A stretch of DNA of 61,880 nt. It comes from Burkholderiaceae bacterium (lineage in GTDB: Bacteria; Pseudomonadota; Gammaproteobacteria; Burkholderiales; Rhodocyclaceae). The notes under the pieces were generated by a model. That model saw nothing but the letters and a program-made list of their open reading frames with translations, was not told where the DNA came from and searched no databases. Shown here piece by piece: positions 8,487 to 16,134 of the stretch. The stretch is from assembly GCA_021738065.1 (NCBI GenBank), contig JAIPCT010000010.1, forward strand, positions 1-61,880, written 5' to 3'. A program made the translations under genes and the position numbers. Within the stretch, counting starts at the first letter, position 1; the number at the start of each line of letters is the position of its first letter.

Positions 8487-8902
8487 TTGGCGACTTTCGA
8501 ATGATGCACAAGGCTTTTGCCGATCTCGTTCGGAATGAACGCGATCAGACGACTGGCCTGATAGACGGAGTAGCCGGCAGCGCTGGCGGTAACGGCAAGC
8601 ACCGTTCCCGCAGTCATCGATACGTTGCCAAGTGCCTTGGCAGTTGTTTTGATGGACACAGTGGCACCGGTGGACATGTCCTTGAGTACGAGCACGATGG
8701 ACTCTCCCGCTTTCTCGACAGCCATGACCGTCAGAGAGGCAGCGACGGCCAATACCGATACTGCCCCACCAACAACGCTACCAGTGGCTTGGGATACCCC
8801 TGCAGACGCATTGACTGAGGCGTTGGAAGCGTTCTGGGCATGCACAAAGCCGGGAAGCAAGGTGATTGAGACTATCAGCGAGACAATACGCAGTGACTTC
8901 AT
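8483..8902 (-). CDS. Small secreted Ala/Ser/Val-rich protein
   Basis: A 139-residue protein with signal peptide (MKSLRIVSLIVSITLLPGFVHA) followed by an Asn/Ser/Ala repeat (QNASNASVNASAGVSQA) and one or two long small-residue hydrophobic helices (VVGGAVSVLAVAASLTVMAV; MTAGTVLAVTASAAGYSV). The composition suggests insertion into or association with a membrane after export. No family is recognised. It heads the operon: AAAGGAAA precedes ATG 8902, and its stop overlaps the DUF2145 start by four bases, so the two products probably act together. Confidence 0.7.
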   Translation of the reverse strand: MKSLRIVSLIVSITLLPGFVHAQNASNASVNASAGVSQATGSVVGGAVSVLAVAASLTVMAVEKAGESIVLVLKDMSTGATVSIKTTAKALGNVSMTAGTVLAVTASAAGYSVYQASRLIAFIPNEIGKSLVHHSKVAK

Positions 8903-9010
8903 GAAGGTTTCCTTTCAAGGATGGGTTGTGCAGTAGTGATTTGCAGGTGTAAACCTATTACTATTGTCATACTGATGTAACTGCCTCTTTCGATATATAC
9001 AGCAAAAAAA

Positions 9011-9322
9011 CTACGTCGATTCCATGATGTAGTCAGCGACATTTCCAAAGACTGTCAGCAGCCAGTCCCGATCAATCCAGAACCAGACTTCCTTGCCAAT
9101 CTTTTTCGACTGAAGCACGCCGGCATCACGTAAAACTTTTAGGTGATGGGATACGGTCGAGCGCGCCAAAGTAGAAACCTCGGCGATCTGCCCCACATTG
9201 AGGTGTTCGCCAGGTTCAAATAACAACAGAATGCGTTGGCGATGCTCGTCGCCCAAGGCCACAAACACCTTGGACATCTCTCGCCACTGAGATGGAATTG
9301 CTCTTCCGTAGTTCTTTTTCAT
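9011..9322 (-). CDS. ArsR/SmtB-type winged-helix regulator
   Basis: A 103-residue DNA-binding protein with the ArsR fold: LGDEHRQRILLLF, then NVGQIAEVSTLARSTVSHHLKVLRDAGVLQSKKIGKEVWFWI (recognition helix STVSHHLKVL and wing). There is no CxC metal-binding motif in the recognition region, so the signal is not an arsenite-type thiol ligand; the single-domain proteins of this type can sense other cues. It lies 108 bases upstream of, and in line with, the TelA-containing operon and probably controls it. The start is uncertain: ATG 9322 lies 7 bases after a -10 box; an internal ATG at 9277 would give an 88-residue protein. Confidence 0.85.
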   Translation of the reverse strand: MKKNYGRAIPSQWREMSKVFVALGDEHRQRILLLFEPGEHLNVGQIAEVSTLARSTVSHHLKVLRDAGVLQSKKIGKEVWFWIDRDWLLTVFGNVADYIMEST

Positions 9323-9329
9323 AACGAGG

Positions 9330-9358
9330 ATAGTAGTTATATCGTTTTATATTGTCAA
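9330..9358 (-). promoter_or_regulatory. Near-consensus sigma-70 promoter of the ArsR-type gene
   Basis: On the minus strand TTGACA (9358-9353) is followed by an exact 17-base AT-rich spacer and TACTAT (9335-9330). Only one base differs from consensus across both boxes. The spacer contains ATAT on each side (ATATAAAACGATAT), a possible operator for the ArsR protein. The -10 box ends seven bases before ATG 9322, so the transcript would be leaderless or use the ATG at 9277. Confidence 0.75.
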
Positions 9359-9796
9359 CACCTACCTGGCGTTCATCAAATTAACAATCAATATTTGAAA
9401 AGATAGGCTGGGCCCGAGTACCGAAAATGATTGCCTTTCCTCGACTTAACTCGCTGCAACATGGTGTTTGTGCGTACGCCTAATTGCCCATCGTGCGAGC
9501 CTTGAACTGACCACATTGGCCCCGACTACTTTCCGGTCTGGACGGGAGTTTGCGCAAGGTAGCCCCTGATCAATGAAAGATGTGCAGACTGGTCAATCGA
9601 TGGCGCGCATGCAACAGCCTTCGATTCGCGAATGGGTATATGTCTATGCCATGGGGAATGACCGTTGTGGAGAAGAATCGTCACTGACCGCTTTTGGCCG
9701 AACTTGGACCACCAGTTTCACGATCAGGGGCAGACCGATGGCACTATGCGCGGCGCGGCTGATGGTCGATTGCATGTATCGGATCGTCCAAAAAGG
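9359..9796. other. Gene-free stretch
   Basis: About 440 bases between the ArsR promoter and the TrpB2 terminator. Open frames here cross the terminator and show no family resemblance, domain or Shine-Dalgarno. It may hold a decayed gene, but I cannot identify one. Confidence 0.5.
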
Positions 9797-9828
9797 AAAA
9801 GGAAGAGAGCTCGCGCTCTCTTCCTTTT
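9797..9828 (-). terminator. Rho-independent terminator after trpB2
   Basis: A perfect 14-bp stem (9797-9810 with 9815-9828) and four-base loop TCGC. On the minus strand the stem is followed by a T-rich run (TTTTCCTTTTT), and it begins 28 bases after the TrpB2 stop. The plus strand also ends in a short T-run, so it may work in both directions. Confidence 0.85.
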
Positions 9829-9855
9829 TGACCTGCTTTCAATTGCTTCGAGGGT

Positions 9856-11226
9856 TCAGGCGGCCTTTGGCGGCCAGTCGACCTGGGGCAGTCCTTTGAG
9901 CGCCTCGTCCACCAATTCCTTCGGATAATCGAAGTCTTCCAGTTGGCCCGACAGATAACGGTCGTAGGAGGCCATGTCGAAGTGGCCGTGGCCGGAGAGG
10001 CAGAACAGCAGGGTCTTCGGCTCGCCCGATTCCTTGCAGCGCATCGCTTCGTCGATCACCGCACGAATCCCGTGGCAGGATTCCGGCGCCGGAATGATGC
10101 CTTCGGCCTTGGCGAACATCACGCCGGCGGCAAAGGTCGCTACCTGCGGCACGGCAACGGCTTCGATCAGCTTCTCGTGGTACAGCTGCGAGACCAGCGG
10201 CGATTCGCCGTGATAGCGCAGGCCGCCAGCGTGGATGCCGGGAGGCATGAAGTTGTGGCCCAGGGTGTACATCTTCATCAGTGGGGTGTAGCCGGAGACG
10301 TCGCCGTAGTCGTAGGCATACACGCCCTTGGTCATCGACGGGCAGGAGGTCGGTTCGACACCGACCAAGCGGACCTTTTTGCCCGCCGCCTTGTCGGCGA
10401 GGAAGGGGAAGGCAATGCCGGCAAAGTTCGAGCCGCCGCCGCAGGGTGCAAACACCATGTCGGGATACTCGCCAACCTTGGCCAGCTGCGCCTTGGCTTC
10501 CTGGCCAATGATGGTCTGGTGCAGCAGAACGTGGTTGAGCACCGAGCCCAGCGCATAGTTTGTGTCCTTGCGCGAGGCGGCTTCTTCAACAGCTTCGGAA
10601 ATCGCCAGGCCGAGGCTGCCCTGATTGTTCGGGTCTTCGGCCAGTGCCTTGCGACCGGCTTCGGTCATGTCGGTCGGGCTGGGGAAAACATTGCCACCCC
10701 AGGTCTGCATCATTGAGCGACGATAGGGTTTCTGCTCGTAGCTGATCTTCACCATGTAGATGCGTACTTCGATGTCGAACAACTGTCCGGCAAACGACAA
10801 CGCGGAACCCCACTGGCCGGCGCCGGTCTCCGTCGTCAGGCGCGAAAAGCCGGCCTGTTTGTTGTAGTAGGCCTGCGGTACCGAGGTGTTGGTCTTGTGC
10901 GAACCGGAGGGGCTGACGCCCTCGTACTTGTAGAAAATCTTGGCCGGTGTGCCGAGCATTTTTTCCAGACGGTGTGCGCGCATCAGGGGCGTCGGACGCC
11001 ACAGTTTGAAGATTTCACGAACCTCTTCCGGAATGGCAATCCAGCGCTCGGCACTCATTTCCTGCTCGAGAAGATTTCCCGGGAAGATCGCCAGCATCTG
11101 CTCCGGTGTCACCGGATTGCCGTCGGGTGCCAGCGGCGGCAGCGGGGGATTGGGCATGTCGGCCACCACGTTGTACCAATGGGTGGGTATCTCGCTCTCA
11201 TCCAGCATGATGCGGGTCTGTGTCAT
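9856..11226 (-). CDS. trpB2: Tryptophan synthase beta chain, TrpB2 (TrpB-like) subgroup
   Basis: A 456-residue PLP enzyme that joins indole and serine to make tryptophan. The long N-terminus ([19 protein letters not shown]) and length identify the TrpB2 group rather than the ~400-residue TrpB1 that pairs with TrpA. PLP Lys is K111 in SGSHKTN; the phosphate loop is PCGGGSN. The start is placed at ATG 11226, where AAGGAGA sits upstream; the longer open frame adds 24 unlikely residues. No trpA is nearby and a strong terminator follows, so it is a stand-alone gene. TrpB2 proteins are thought to recycle indole or act on related substrates such as O-phosphoserine. Confidence 0.93.
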   Translation of the reverse strand: MTQTRIMLDESEIPTHWYNVVADMPNPPLPPLAPDGNPVTPEQMLAIFPGNLLEQEMSAERWIAIPEEVREIFKLWRPTPLMRAHRLEKMLGTPAKIFYKYEGVSPSGSHKTNTSVPQAYYNKQAGFSRLTTETGAGQWGSALSFAGQLFDIEVRIYMVKISYEQKPYRRSMMQTWGGNVFPSPTDMTEAGRKALAEDPNNQGSLGLAISEAVEEAASRKDTNYALGSVLNHVLLHQTIIGQEAKAQLAKVGEYPDMVFAPCGGGSNFAGIAFPFLADKAAGKKVRLVGVEPTSCPSMTKGVYAYDYGDVSGYTPLMKMYTLGHNFMPPGIHAGGLRYHGESPLVSQLYHEKLIEAVAVPQVATFAAGVMFAKAEGIIPAPESCHGIRAVIDEAMRCKESGEPKTLLFCLSGHGHFDMASYDRYLSGQLEDFDYPKELVDEALKGLPQVDWPPKAA

Positions 11227-11618
11227 TTCTCGTCTCCTTGATAATTGTATTGGACTACACAATCTTGTTTTCCCCGCCGCAACAATAGTTGCGACCAAGT
11301 AATGACGCTTGCGTTTGCCTGCAATGCAACTACATTTTTAATCCTGAATCAGGATGGCTCGAGGGCGGATGAAAGGCGGTATCGCTCTCGACCCGAAAGT
11401 CTAATACGGGATACAGTACACTGTATGCAAACTGAGGATGTGATGTCAATCTCTTTGATAGGGTTTTTTGCCGGCAGCGCCGATGGAAGCGATGGTGCTC
11501 CGCGGCAATGGGCAGATCGATACATCGGGCTGACGACATTCCGGCACAATCTGCGTGTCCGGTCGAAGCTGTGACCGGATGCCGCTAGTGTCGCTCATGC
11601 GAGGGCTTGAGAGTACAA
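11227..11618. other. Divergent promoter region between trpB2 and the xdhC operon
   Basis: 392 bases with no gene. It separates divergent trpB2 (minus) and the Mo-maturation operon (plus) and must hold both promoters. The clearest structure is the dyad at 11411-11426, listed separately. Confidence 0.5.
11411..11426. promoter_or_regulatory. Dyad-symmetric operator candidate
   Basis: ATACAGT-AC-ACTGTAT: two perfect seven-base arms separated by two bases. It is about 190 bases from both divergent starts. The form is that of a binding site for a dimeric helix-turn-helix regulator; the regulator is unknown. Confidence 0.45.
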
Positions 11619-11942
11619 ATGAATACAGACAACGATTCCCTGTTTGAAACCCTGCGTCAGTGGCGGGCGGCGGGCAAATCCGCGGCGCTCGCCACGGTTG
11701 TCAGCACCTGGGGTTCGTCGCCGCGTCCGGCAGGCAGCCATCTGGCGGTCGATGCCGACGGCCATTTCGTCGGCTCGGTGTCCGGCGGCTGCATCGAAGG
11801 CGCGGTGATCGAGGCCGCAGAACAGGTCATGGTCAGCGGCCAGGCGCGGATGCTGGAGTTCGGCGTCAGCGACGAACAGGCCTGGCAGGTTGGATTGGCC
11901 TGCGGCGGGCGGGTGCAGGTGTTCGTCGAGCCGGTCGAATGA
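11619..11942 (+). CDS. XdhC/CoxI family protein, N-terminal domain only
   Basis: A 107-residue protein covering the XdhC/CoxI N-terminal domain: LATVVSTWGSSPRPAGSHLAV, then SGGCIEGAVIEAA with the conserved Cys, and GLACGGRVQVFVE. XdhC binds molybdenum cofactor, helps install its terminal sulfur and delivers it to xanthine-dehydrogenase-family enzymes. The usual Rossmann half is a separate gene starting within this stop codon (ATGA, four-base overlap). I choose ATG 11619; TTG at 11607 is also open. First gene of the operon. Confidence 0.88.
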   Translation: MNTDNDSLFETLRQWRAAGKSAALATVVSTWGSSPRPAGSHLAVDADGHFVGSVSGGCIEGAVIEAAEQVMVSGQARMLEFGVSDEQAWQVGLACGGRVQVFVEPVE

Positions 11943-12658
11943 AAGCCGCCATTCTCGACCGTATCACTGCCGCAAGGCGTGCGCGCCAGCCGCTGGTGCT
12001 GGTCACGCGTCTCGCCGATGGCGCGCAGTGCCTGCTGGATGCCGCAACGGCCGCAGGTAGTTTGTCGCTGCCGGCGGTACAGGCGGCGGAAGCCCGAAGC
12101 CTGCTGAGTTCCGGGCGCAGCACGCGCCTGAACTGCGACGAAGGCTTGTTTGCTCGGGCCTATGTGCCGTCGCCGCGCCTTTTGATCGTCGGCGCCGTGC
12201 ATATCGCCCAGGCCCTGGCGCCGATGGCGGCGAGCGCCGGCTATGAAGTCATCGTCATCGACCCGCGTGGCGCCTTCGCCTCGCCCGAGCGTTTTCCCGG
12301 CGTGAAACTGACCGACGAGTGGCCCGACGAAGCCCTGACGCGTCTCGGTCTCGATGCGGCCACGGCGCTGGTGGCGCTTTCGCACGATCCCAAGCTTGAC
12401 GATCCGGCACTCGAACTGGCGCTGCCGAGCACGGTTTTTTACATCGGCGCGCTGGGCAGTCGGCGCACCCATGAGAAACGCCTGGAACGACTGCGTGCCG
12501 CCGGCCTGGGTGAGCTCACCGGACGCATTCATTCGCCGATCGGCATCGATCTGGGCGGTCGCGCGCCGGCCGAAATCGCGGTATCCATCCTCGCCGAGCT
12601 GATCCAGGTGCGCTATCGCGGCGAACATGCGGCAAGCGGCGCGGCAACGCGCGCATGA
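11939..12658 (+). CDS. XdhC family protein, Rossmann domain
   Basis: A 239-residue protein holding the C-terminal XdhC half. After a beta-rich N-terminal lead (RQPLVLVTRLADGAQCLL) it has a nucleotide-binding Rossmann core (PSPRLLIVGAVHIAQALAPMAASAGYEVIVIDPR), then ALVALSHDPKLDDPAL, YIGALGSRRTHEKRLERL and the signature RIHSPIGIDLGGRAPAEIAVSILAEL. Its start overlaps the N-terminal-domain gene by four bases and its stop overlaps the next start (ATGA), so the genes are translationally coupled. Together they form one split XdhC that chaperones Mo cofactor for Mo hydroxylases. Confidence 0.9.
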   Translation: MKAAILDRITAARRARQPLVLVTRLADGAQCLLDAATAAGSLSLPAVQAAEARSLLSSGRSTRLNCDEGLFARAYVPSPRLLIVGAVHIAQALAPMAASAGYEVIVIDPRGAFASPERFPGVKLTDEWPDEALTRLGLDAATALVALSHDPKLDDPALELALPSTVFYIGALGSRRTHEKRLERLRAAGLGELTGRIHSPIGIDLGGRAPAEIAVSILAELIQVRYRGEHAASGAATRA

Positions 12659-14304
12659 TCTTCGGCGAATTTCCCCTGGCCGAGTGCGACGGGCTGCTGC
12701 TGGCGCACAGCCTGCGCCTGCCCGACGGTATATTGAAGAAAGGTCGCCGTCTCACCAGCGCCGACTTTTCGGCGCTTGGCGCGGCAGGTATTCAGCGCGT
12801 CACGGGGGCACGGCTGGAGGCCGACGATGTCGATGAAAACGCCGCCGCCGGCATGCTTGCCGCCGCACTGCGCGGCCCCGGAACAGCCACGCGCGCACCG
12901 CAGGCCGGGCGCTGCAATCTCTACGCCAGCGAGCGCGGCCTGCTCCGCGTCAATGCCGCGATCATCGATGCCGTCAATCGCCTCGATGAGTCGGTGACGC
13001 TTGCCACCTTGCCACCCCTGACAATGGTCCGGGCCGGCGCCGTGATCGCCACGGTCAAGATCATTCCGCTGGCGGTGAAGCGCCAGCTGGTCGACGCCTG
13101 CGCGTTGCAGGCGGCAGTTCAAGACGGGCAGGGGGCCGCACTGGCCATGCTGCCCTTCCGGCCGCAGCGCGCGGCGCTGATCGTCACCGAGCAGCCCGGT
13201 GATCCGCAGCGCAACTACGTCACGGCGGTGAATAGCAGTCGCCGCCGTCTGCAAGATCTGGGCAGCCATCTGGGGCTGGTGCAGCGCTGCGCGCACAACA
13301 GCGACGCCGTCGCCAGCGCCTTGCGCGAAGCCCTCGCGGCGGGCTGCTCGCTGATCCTGATCGCCGGCACCACGGTGCCCAAGGACCGGGCCGATACCGT
13401 ACCCGCCGGCATCGTCGCGGCGGGCGGAACAATCATGCATTTCGGCATGCCGGTAGAGCCGGGCAACATGTTGTTGCTGGCGCAAATCGGCGCGGTGCCG
13501 GTGATCATCCTGCCCGGCTGCGCGCGCTCGCGGCGCAGCAATGGCCTCGACTGGGTCCTGCAACGCATGCTGGCCGGATTGCCGATGGCGGGCGAGCAGA
13601 TCATGGCCATGGGTGTCGGCGGGCTGATCCGCAGTCCGGTGGAAGCCGACGACGAAACGGCGGCGCAGCCGGATGATGCCAAGGCGCCGGCCGGCCGCAA
13701 GGTCGCGGCCCTGATTCTGGCGGCAGGCAGCGGCAGTCGTATGGGCGGCGACAACAAGCTGCTGCGGCCGGTGGGCGGCGTGCCGATGCTGCGGCGCGTG
13801 GCGAACGCGGCTCTGGCTTCGCGCTGCAATTTGGTGCGCGTGGTCACCGGCGCGGCGGCCGTCAGCCTTGAAGCCAGCCTCGCCGGTCTCGAGGTCGAGT
13901 TCACGCACAATCCGCATCATGCAACGGGCATGGCATCGTCCCTGCGCGCCGGCATCGAGGCGCTGGCGCCCGAAGTCGATGCGGTGGTGGTGTTGCTGGC
14001 CGACATGCCGCGTGTCGACGGCGGCCATATCGACCGCCTGCTGGCAGCCTTCGATCCGCAACGGCCCGCGATCATCGTGCCGATGAAAGACGGGCGGCGC
14101 GGCAACCCCATCCTCTGGCCGCGCCGCTACTTCGCCGAAATGCTCGGCGTGCAGGGCGACGTCGGCGCGCGCGAGCTTCTGCAACGCCACGCCGCGCAGA
14201 TCACCGGTGTCGACTTCGACGATGACGCCATCTTTGCCGACGTCGATACGCCCGAGGCCCTGGCGGCGATCGGCGAGTCGCCATGGGCGCGTCGACGCTA
14301 CTGA
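12655..14304 (+). CDS. Fusion of MoeA-like molybdopterin-binding domain and MocA-type cytidylyltransferase
   Basis: A 549-residue two-part enzyme. Residues about 1-335 resemble the molybdopterin-binding part of MoeA/MoaB proteins (LPDGILKKGRRLTSADFSAL, GTTVPKDRADTVPAGI, and FGMPVEPGNMLLL). Residues about 350-540 are a NTP-transferase of the MobA/MocA type with LILAAGSGSRMGGDNKLL, VVVLLADMPRVDGGHID and GRRGNPILWPR. MocA adds CMP to Mo-molybdopterin to make the cytosine-dinucleotide cofactor of Mo hydroxylases, so the fusion probably couples Mo insertion or binding to nucleotide attachment. It overlaps its neighbours by 4 and 22 bases. Confidence 0.9.
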   Translation: MIFGEFPLAECDGLLLAHSLRLPDGILKKGRRLTSADFSALGAAGIQRVTGARLEADDVDENAAAGMLAAALRGPGTATRAPQAGRCNLYASERGLLRVNAAIIDAVNRLDESVTLATLPPLTMVRAGAVIATVKIIPLAVKRQLVDACALQAAVQDGQGAALAMLPFRPQRAALIVTEQPGDPQRNYVTAVNSSRRRLQDLGSHLGLVQRCAHNSDAVASALREALAAGCSLILIAGTTVPKDRADTVPAGIVAAGGTIMHFGMPVEPGNMLLLAQIGAVPVIILPGCARSRRSNGLDWVLQRMLAGLPMAGEQIMAMGVGGLIRSPVEADDETAAQPDDAKAPAGRKVAALILAAGSGSRMGGDNKLLRPVGGVPMLRRVANAALASRCNLVRVVTGAAAVSLEASLAGLEVEFTHNPHHATGMASSLRAGIEALAPEVDAVVVLLADMPRVDGGHIDRLLAAFDPQRPAIIVPMKDGRRGNPILWPRRYFAEMLGVQGDVGARELLQRHAAQITGVDFDDDAIFADVDTPEALAAIGESPWARRRY

Positions 14305-15521
14305 CAGGATGCGGCGACGCCAACACGCTGCGCGCGGAATTTCCGCTGCTGGCGGCGGCACCCGAACTGCACTATCTGGACAGCGCCGCCACTTCGCAAA
14401 TCCATCGCTCGGCGCTGGATGCCGTGCTGCACCACGAAACCACCAGTCGGGCCAATGTCGCACGCGGCACCTATCGGCTGGCCGAAGCCGCCGATCTGGC
14501 TTTTGAAAATGCACGTCGCACCACGGCGCGTTTTCTCAACGCCACGTCGGCCGACGAGATCGTGTTTACCTCGGGCGCCACCGCGTCGCTGAATCTGGTG
14601 GCGCATGCCTTCGGCAATACCTTGCAGGCGGGCGACCGGGTGCTGATTTCGGTGGCAGAACATCACAGCAATTTCGTGCCCTGGCAGATGCTGCGCGACC
14701 GCATCGGGATCGAGCTGGCCTTGATACCGGTGCGCGCCGACGGGCAGCTCGATCTGGCGCGCCTGCCGGAACTGATGGGCAGCCGCTGCCGTCTGCTGGC
14801 GCTGACGCATTGCTCGAACGTGACCGGCGCCCGCACCGATGTCGCCGCCGTGGTCGCCGCCGCGCGCCAGGCCGGGGCCAGGGTTTTGCTCGACGGCGCG
14901 CAGGCGGTGCAGCATGGACCGCAGGACGTGCGTGCGCTGGGCGTGGATTTCTACGCCTTCTCCGGCCACAAGTGCTTCGGCCCGGGCGGCATCGGCGTGC
15001 TCTGGGGCCGCCACGAACTGCTCGCCGCGATGCCGCCGTTTCTCGGCGGCGGCGGCATGATCGGCGGGGTCACGCCGGCACTCTCCACCTGGGCGCCGCC
15101 GCCGCAACGCTTCGAAGCCGGAACGCCGCCCATCGCCCAGGCCATCGGCCTCGCGGCGGCGCTCGAATGGATGCTGGGCCTGCCCTGGCCGCAGATTCAT
15201 GCCCGCGAAGACAGCCTGTGCCGGCAACTGATCGAAGGCCTGCGCGCGATTTCGGATCTGCGCCTGCTCGGGCCCGATGCCGCCGTGTCGCGTGCGCCGA
15301 TAATCTCATTCGAGATGCCCGGCCTGCATCCGCACGACATCTGCCAGGTGCTCGACACGCACGGCCTGGCATTGCGCGGCGGCCATCACTGCGCCCAGCC
15401 GCTGCTGGCGGCGCTGGGCGTGGAAAGTTGCAGCCGTGCCAGCATCGCGCTCTACAACGACGCGGCCGATATCGAGGCCCTGCTGTCGGCGCTCGACGCG
15501 GCGCGGCGGGAATTGACATGA
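14283..15521 (+). CDS. SufS-like cysteine desulfurase (class V aminotransferase)
   Basis: A 412-residue PLP enzyme. Visible signatures: LDSAATSQ near residue 33, TSGATASLN near 96, AEHHSNFVPW near 125, PLP Lys K230 in SGHKCFGP, and the catalytic Cys C370 in RGGHHCAQP, the short-loop SufS-type arrangement. It releases sulfur from cysteine as persulfide. The start lies 22 bases inside the MoeA/MocA gene and the stop overlaps the SufU-like gene. In this setting it most likely supplies the terminal sulfido ligand for Mo cofactor, as NifS4 does with XdhC in Rhodobacter, rather than general Fe-S assembly. Confidence 0.9.
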   Translation: MGASTLLTGCGDANTLRAEFPLLAAAPELHYLDSAATSQIHRSALDAVLHHETTSRANVARGTYRLAEAADLAFENARRTTARFLNATSADEIVFTSGATASLNLVAHAFGNTLQAGDRVLISVAEHHSNFVPWQMLRDRIGIELALIPVRADGQLDLARLPELMGSRCRLLALTHCSNVTGARTDVAAVVAAARQAGARVLLDGAQAVQHGPQDVRALGVDFYAFSGHKCFGPGGIGVLWGRHELLAAMPPFLGGGGMIGGVTPALSTWAPPPQRFEAGTPPIAQAIGLAAALEWMLGLPWPQIHAREDSLCRQLIEGLRAISDLRLLGPDAAVSRAPIISFEMPGLHPHDICQVLDTHGLALRGGHHCAQPLLAALGVESCSRASIALYNDAADIEALLSALDAARRELT

Positions 15522-15994
15522 GCGCGGGCGACTCGCTCTACCAGGAGGCGATCAAACAGTTCGCCCAGGCCGCGCACGGCCACGGGCAACTAGCGCAGGC
15601 GGCGGGCGAAGCCAGGCTGGACAACCGGCTGTGCGGCGACCGCGTGCGCATGCAGGTGGCACTTGCCGCCGACACGATCAGCGCCGTCGCGCATGAGACC
15701 AGGGGCTGCCTGCTCTGTCGTGCCGCCGCCTCGTCGATCGGCATGCACGCGCCGGGGCAGGATCACGCCGGTATCGTCGCCGTCACCCAGGCGCTGCAAG
15801 CCATGCTCGAAAACGGCAGCCCGCTTCCCGCATCCCTTGCCGCGCATTGGCCGGAGCTGGCGATGTTCGAACCGGCGCGGGCCCACCCCAGCCGACACAA
15901 ATGCGTGCTGCTGCCGTTTCAGGCGCTGCGCGAAGCACTCGAAAAATCCACCGCAGCGGGTACCTCCGGCGCGTTCGCGGCTCCCGCCCGATGA
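15518..15994 (+). CDS. SufU-like sulfur-acceptor/scaffold protein
   Basis: A 158-residue IscU/SufU-fold protein. The three metal-ligand cysteines typical of SufU are visible: C39 in NRLCGDR, C64 in RGCLLC (with an extra C67) and C129 in SRHKCVLLPF. SufU in Firmicutes is a zinc-dependent sulfur acceptor for SufS. Its start overlaps the desulfurase stop by four bases, so the two likely form a transfer pair. A SufU-type rather than IscU-type partner is unusual for a proteobacterium and fits a dedicated Mo-cofactor sulfuration role. The last 20 residues are low complexity. The neighbouring GCGCTGATAAAG is a repeat, not part of the gene. Confidence 0.82.
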   Translation: MSAGDSLYQEAIKQFAQAAHGHGQLAQAAGEARLDNRLCGDRVRMQVALAADTISAVAHETRGCLLCRAAASSIGMHAPGQDHAGIVAVTQALQAMLENGSPLPASLAAHWPELAMFEPARAHPSRHKCVLLPFQALREALEKSTAAGTSGAFAAPAR

Positions 15995-15998
15995 CGCC

Positions 15999-16085
15999 CG
16001 AAAAGTCGGCGCTGATAAAGCCCCTGCGCAGCAAGGCGGTCGAGCAAACTACGCTCTTCTCGCCGCTGCGGATGGCGATACGGCG
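15999..16085 (-). repeat. Dispersed repeat family 2, copy 1
   Basis: Reads on the minus strand from CGCCGTATCGCC to AGCGCCGACTTTT, with about 60 bases between, including GAGCGTAGTTTGCTCGACCGCC. The same ends and much of the interior recur at 29969-30129 (plus), and the ends alone at 30170-30197 and 32369-32395. It fills most of the space between the SufU-like and DUF2889 genes. Confidence 0.75.
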
Positions 16086-16134
16086 TCCCCGCCGGCCGGG
16101 ACGTCGCTGCACGCCATTTTTAGCGAGATAGAAC

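Noticed and set aside
9573-9899. Plus-strand frame across the trpB2 terminator
   Set aside because: Runs through the terminator and into the opposite strand of trpB2; no motif.
12748-12775. Sequence in the MoeA/MocA gene resembling repeat family 2 (GCCGTCTCACCAGCGCCGACTTTTCGG)-like core
   Set aside because: It encodes GRRLTSADFSAL, a normal conserved MoeA segment, so similarity is probably chance.
12613-14514. Long open frame (633 codons) on the minus strand opposite the MoeA/MocA gene
   Set aside because: Composition is Arg/Gly/Ala/His-rich with no domain, and the plus-strand gene has clear motifs. High-GC antisense artefact.
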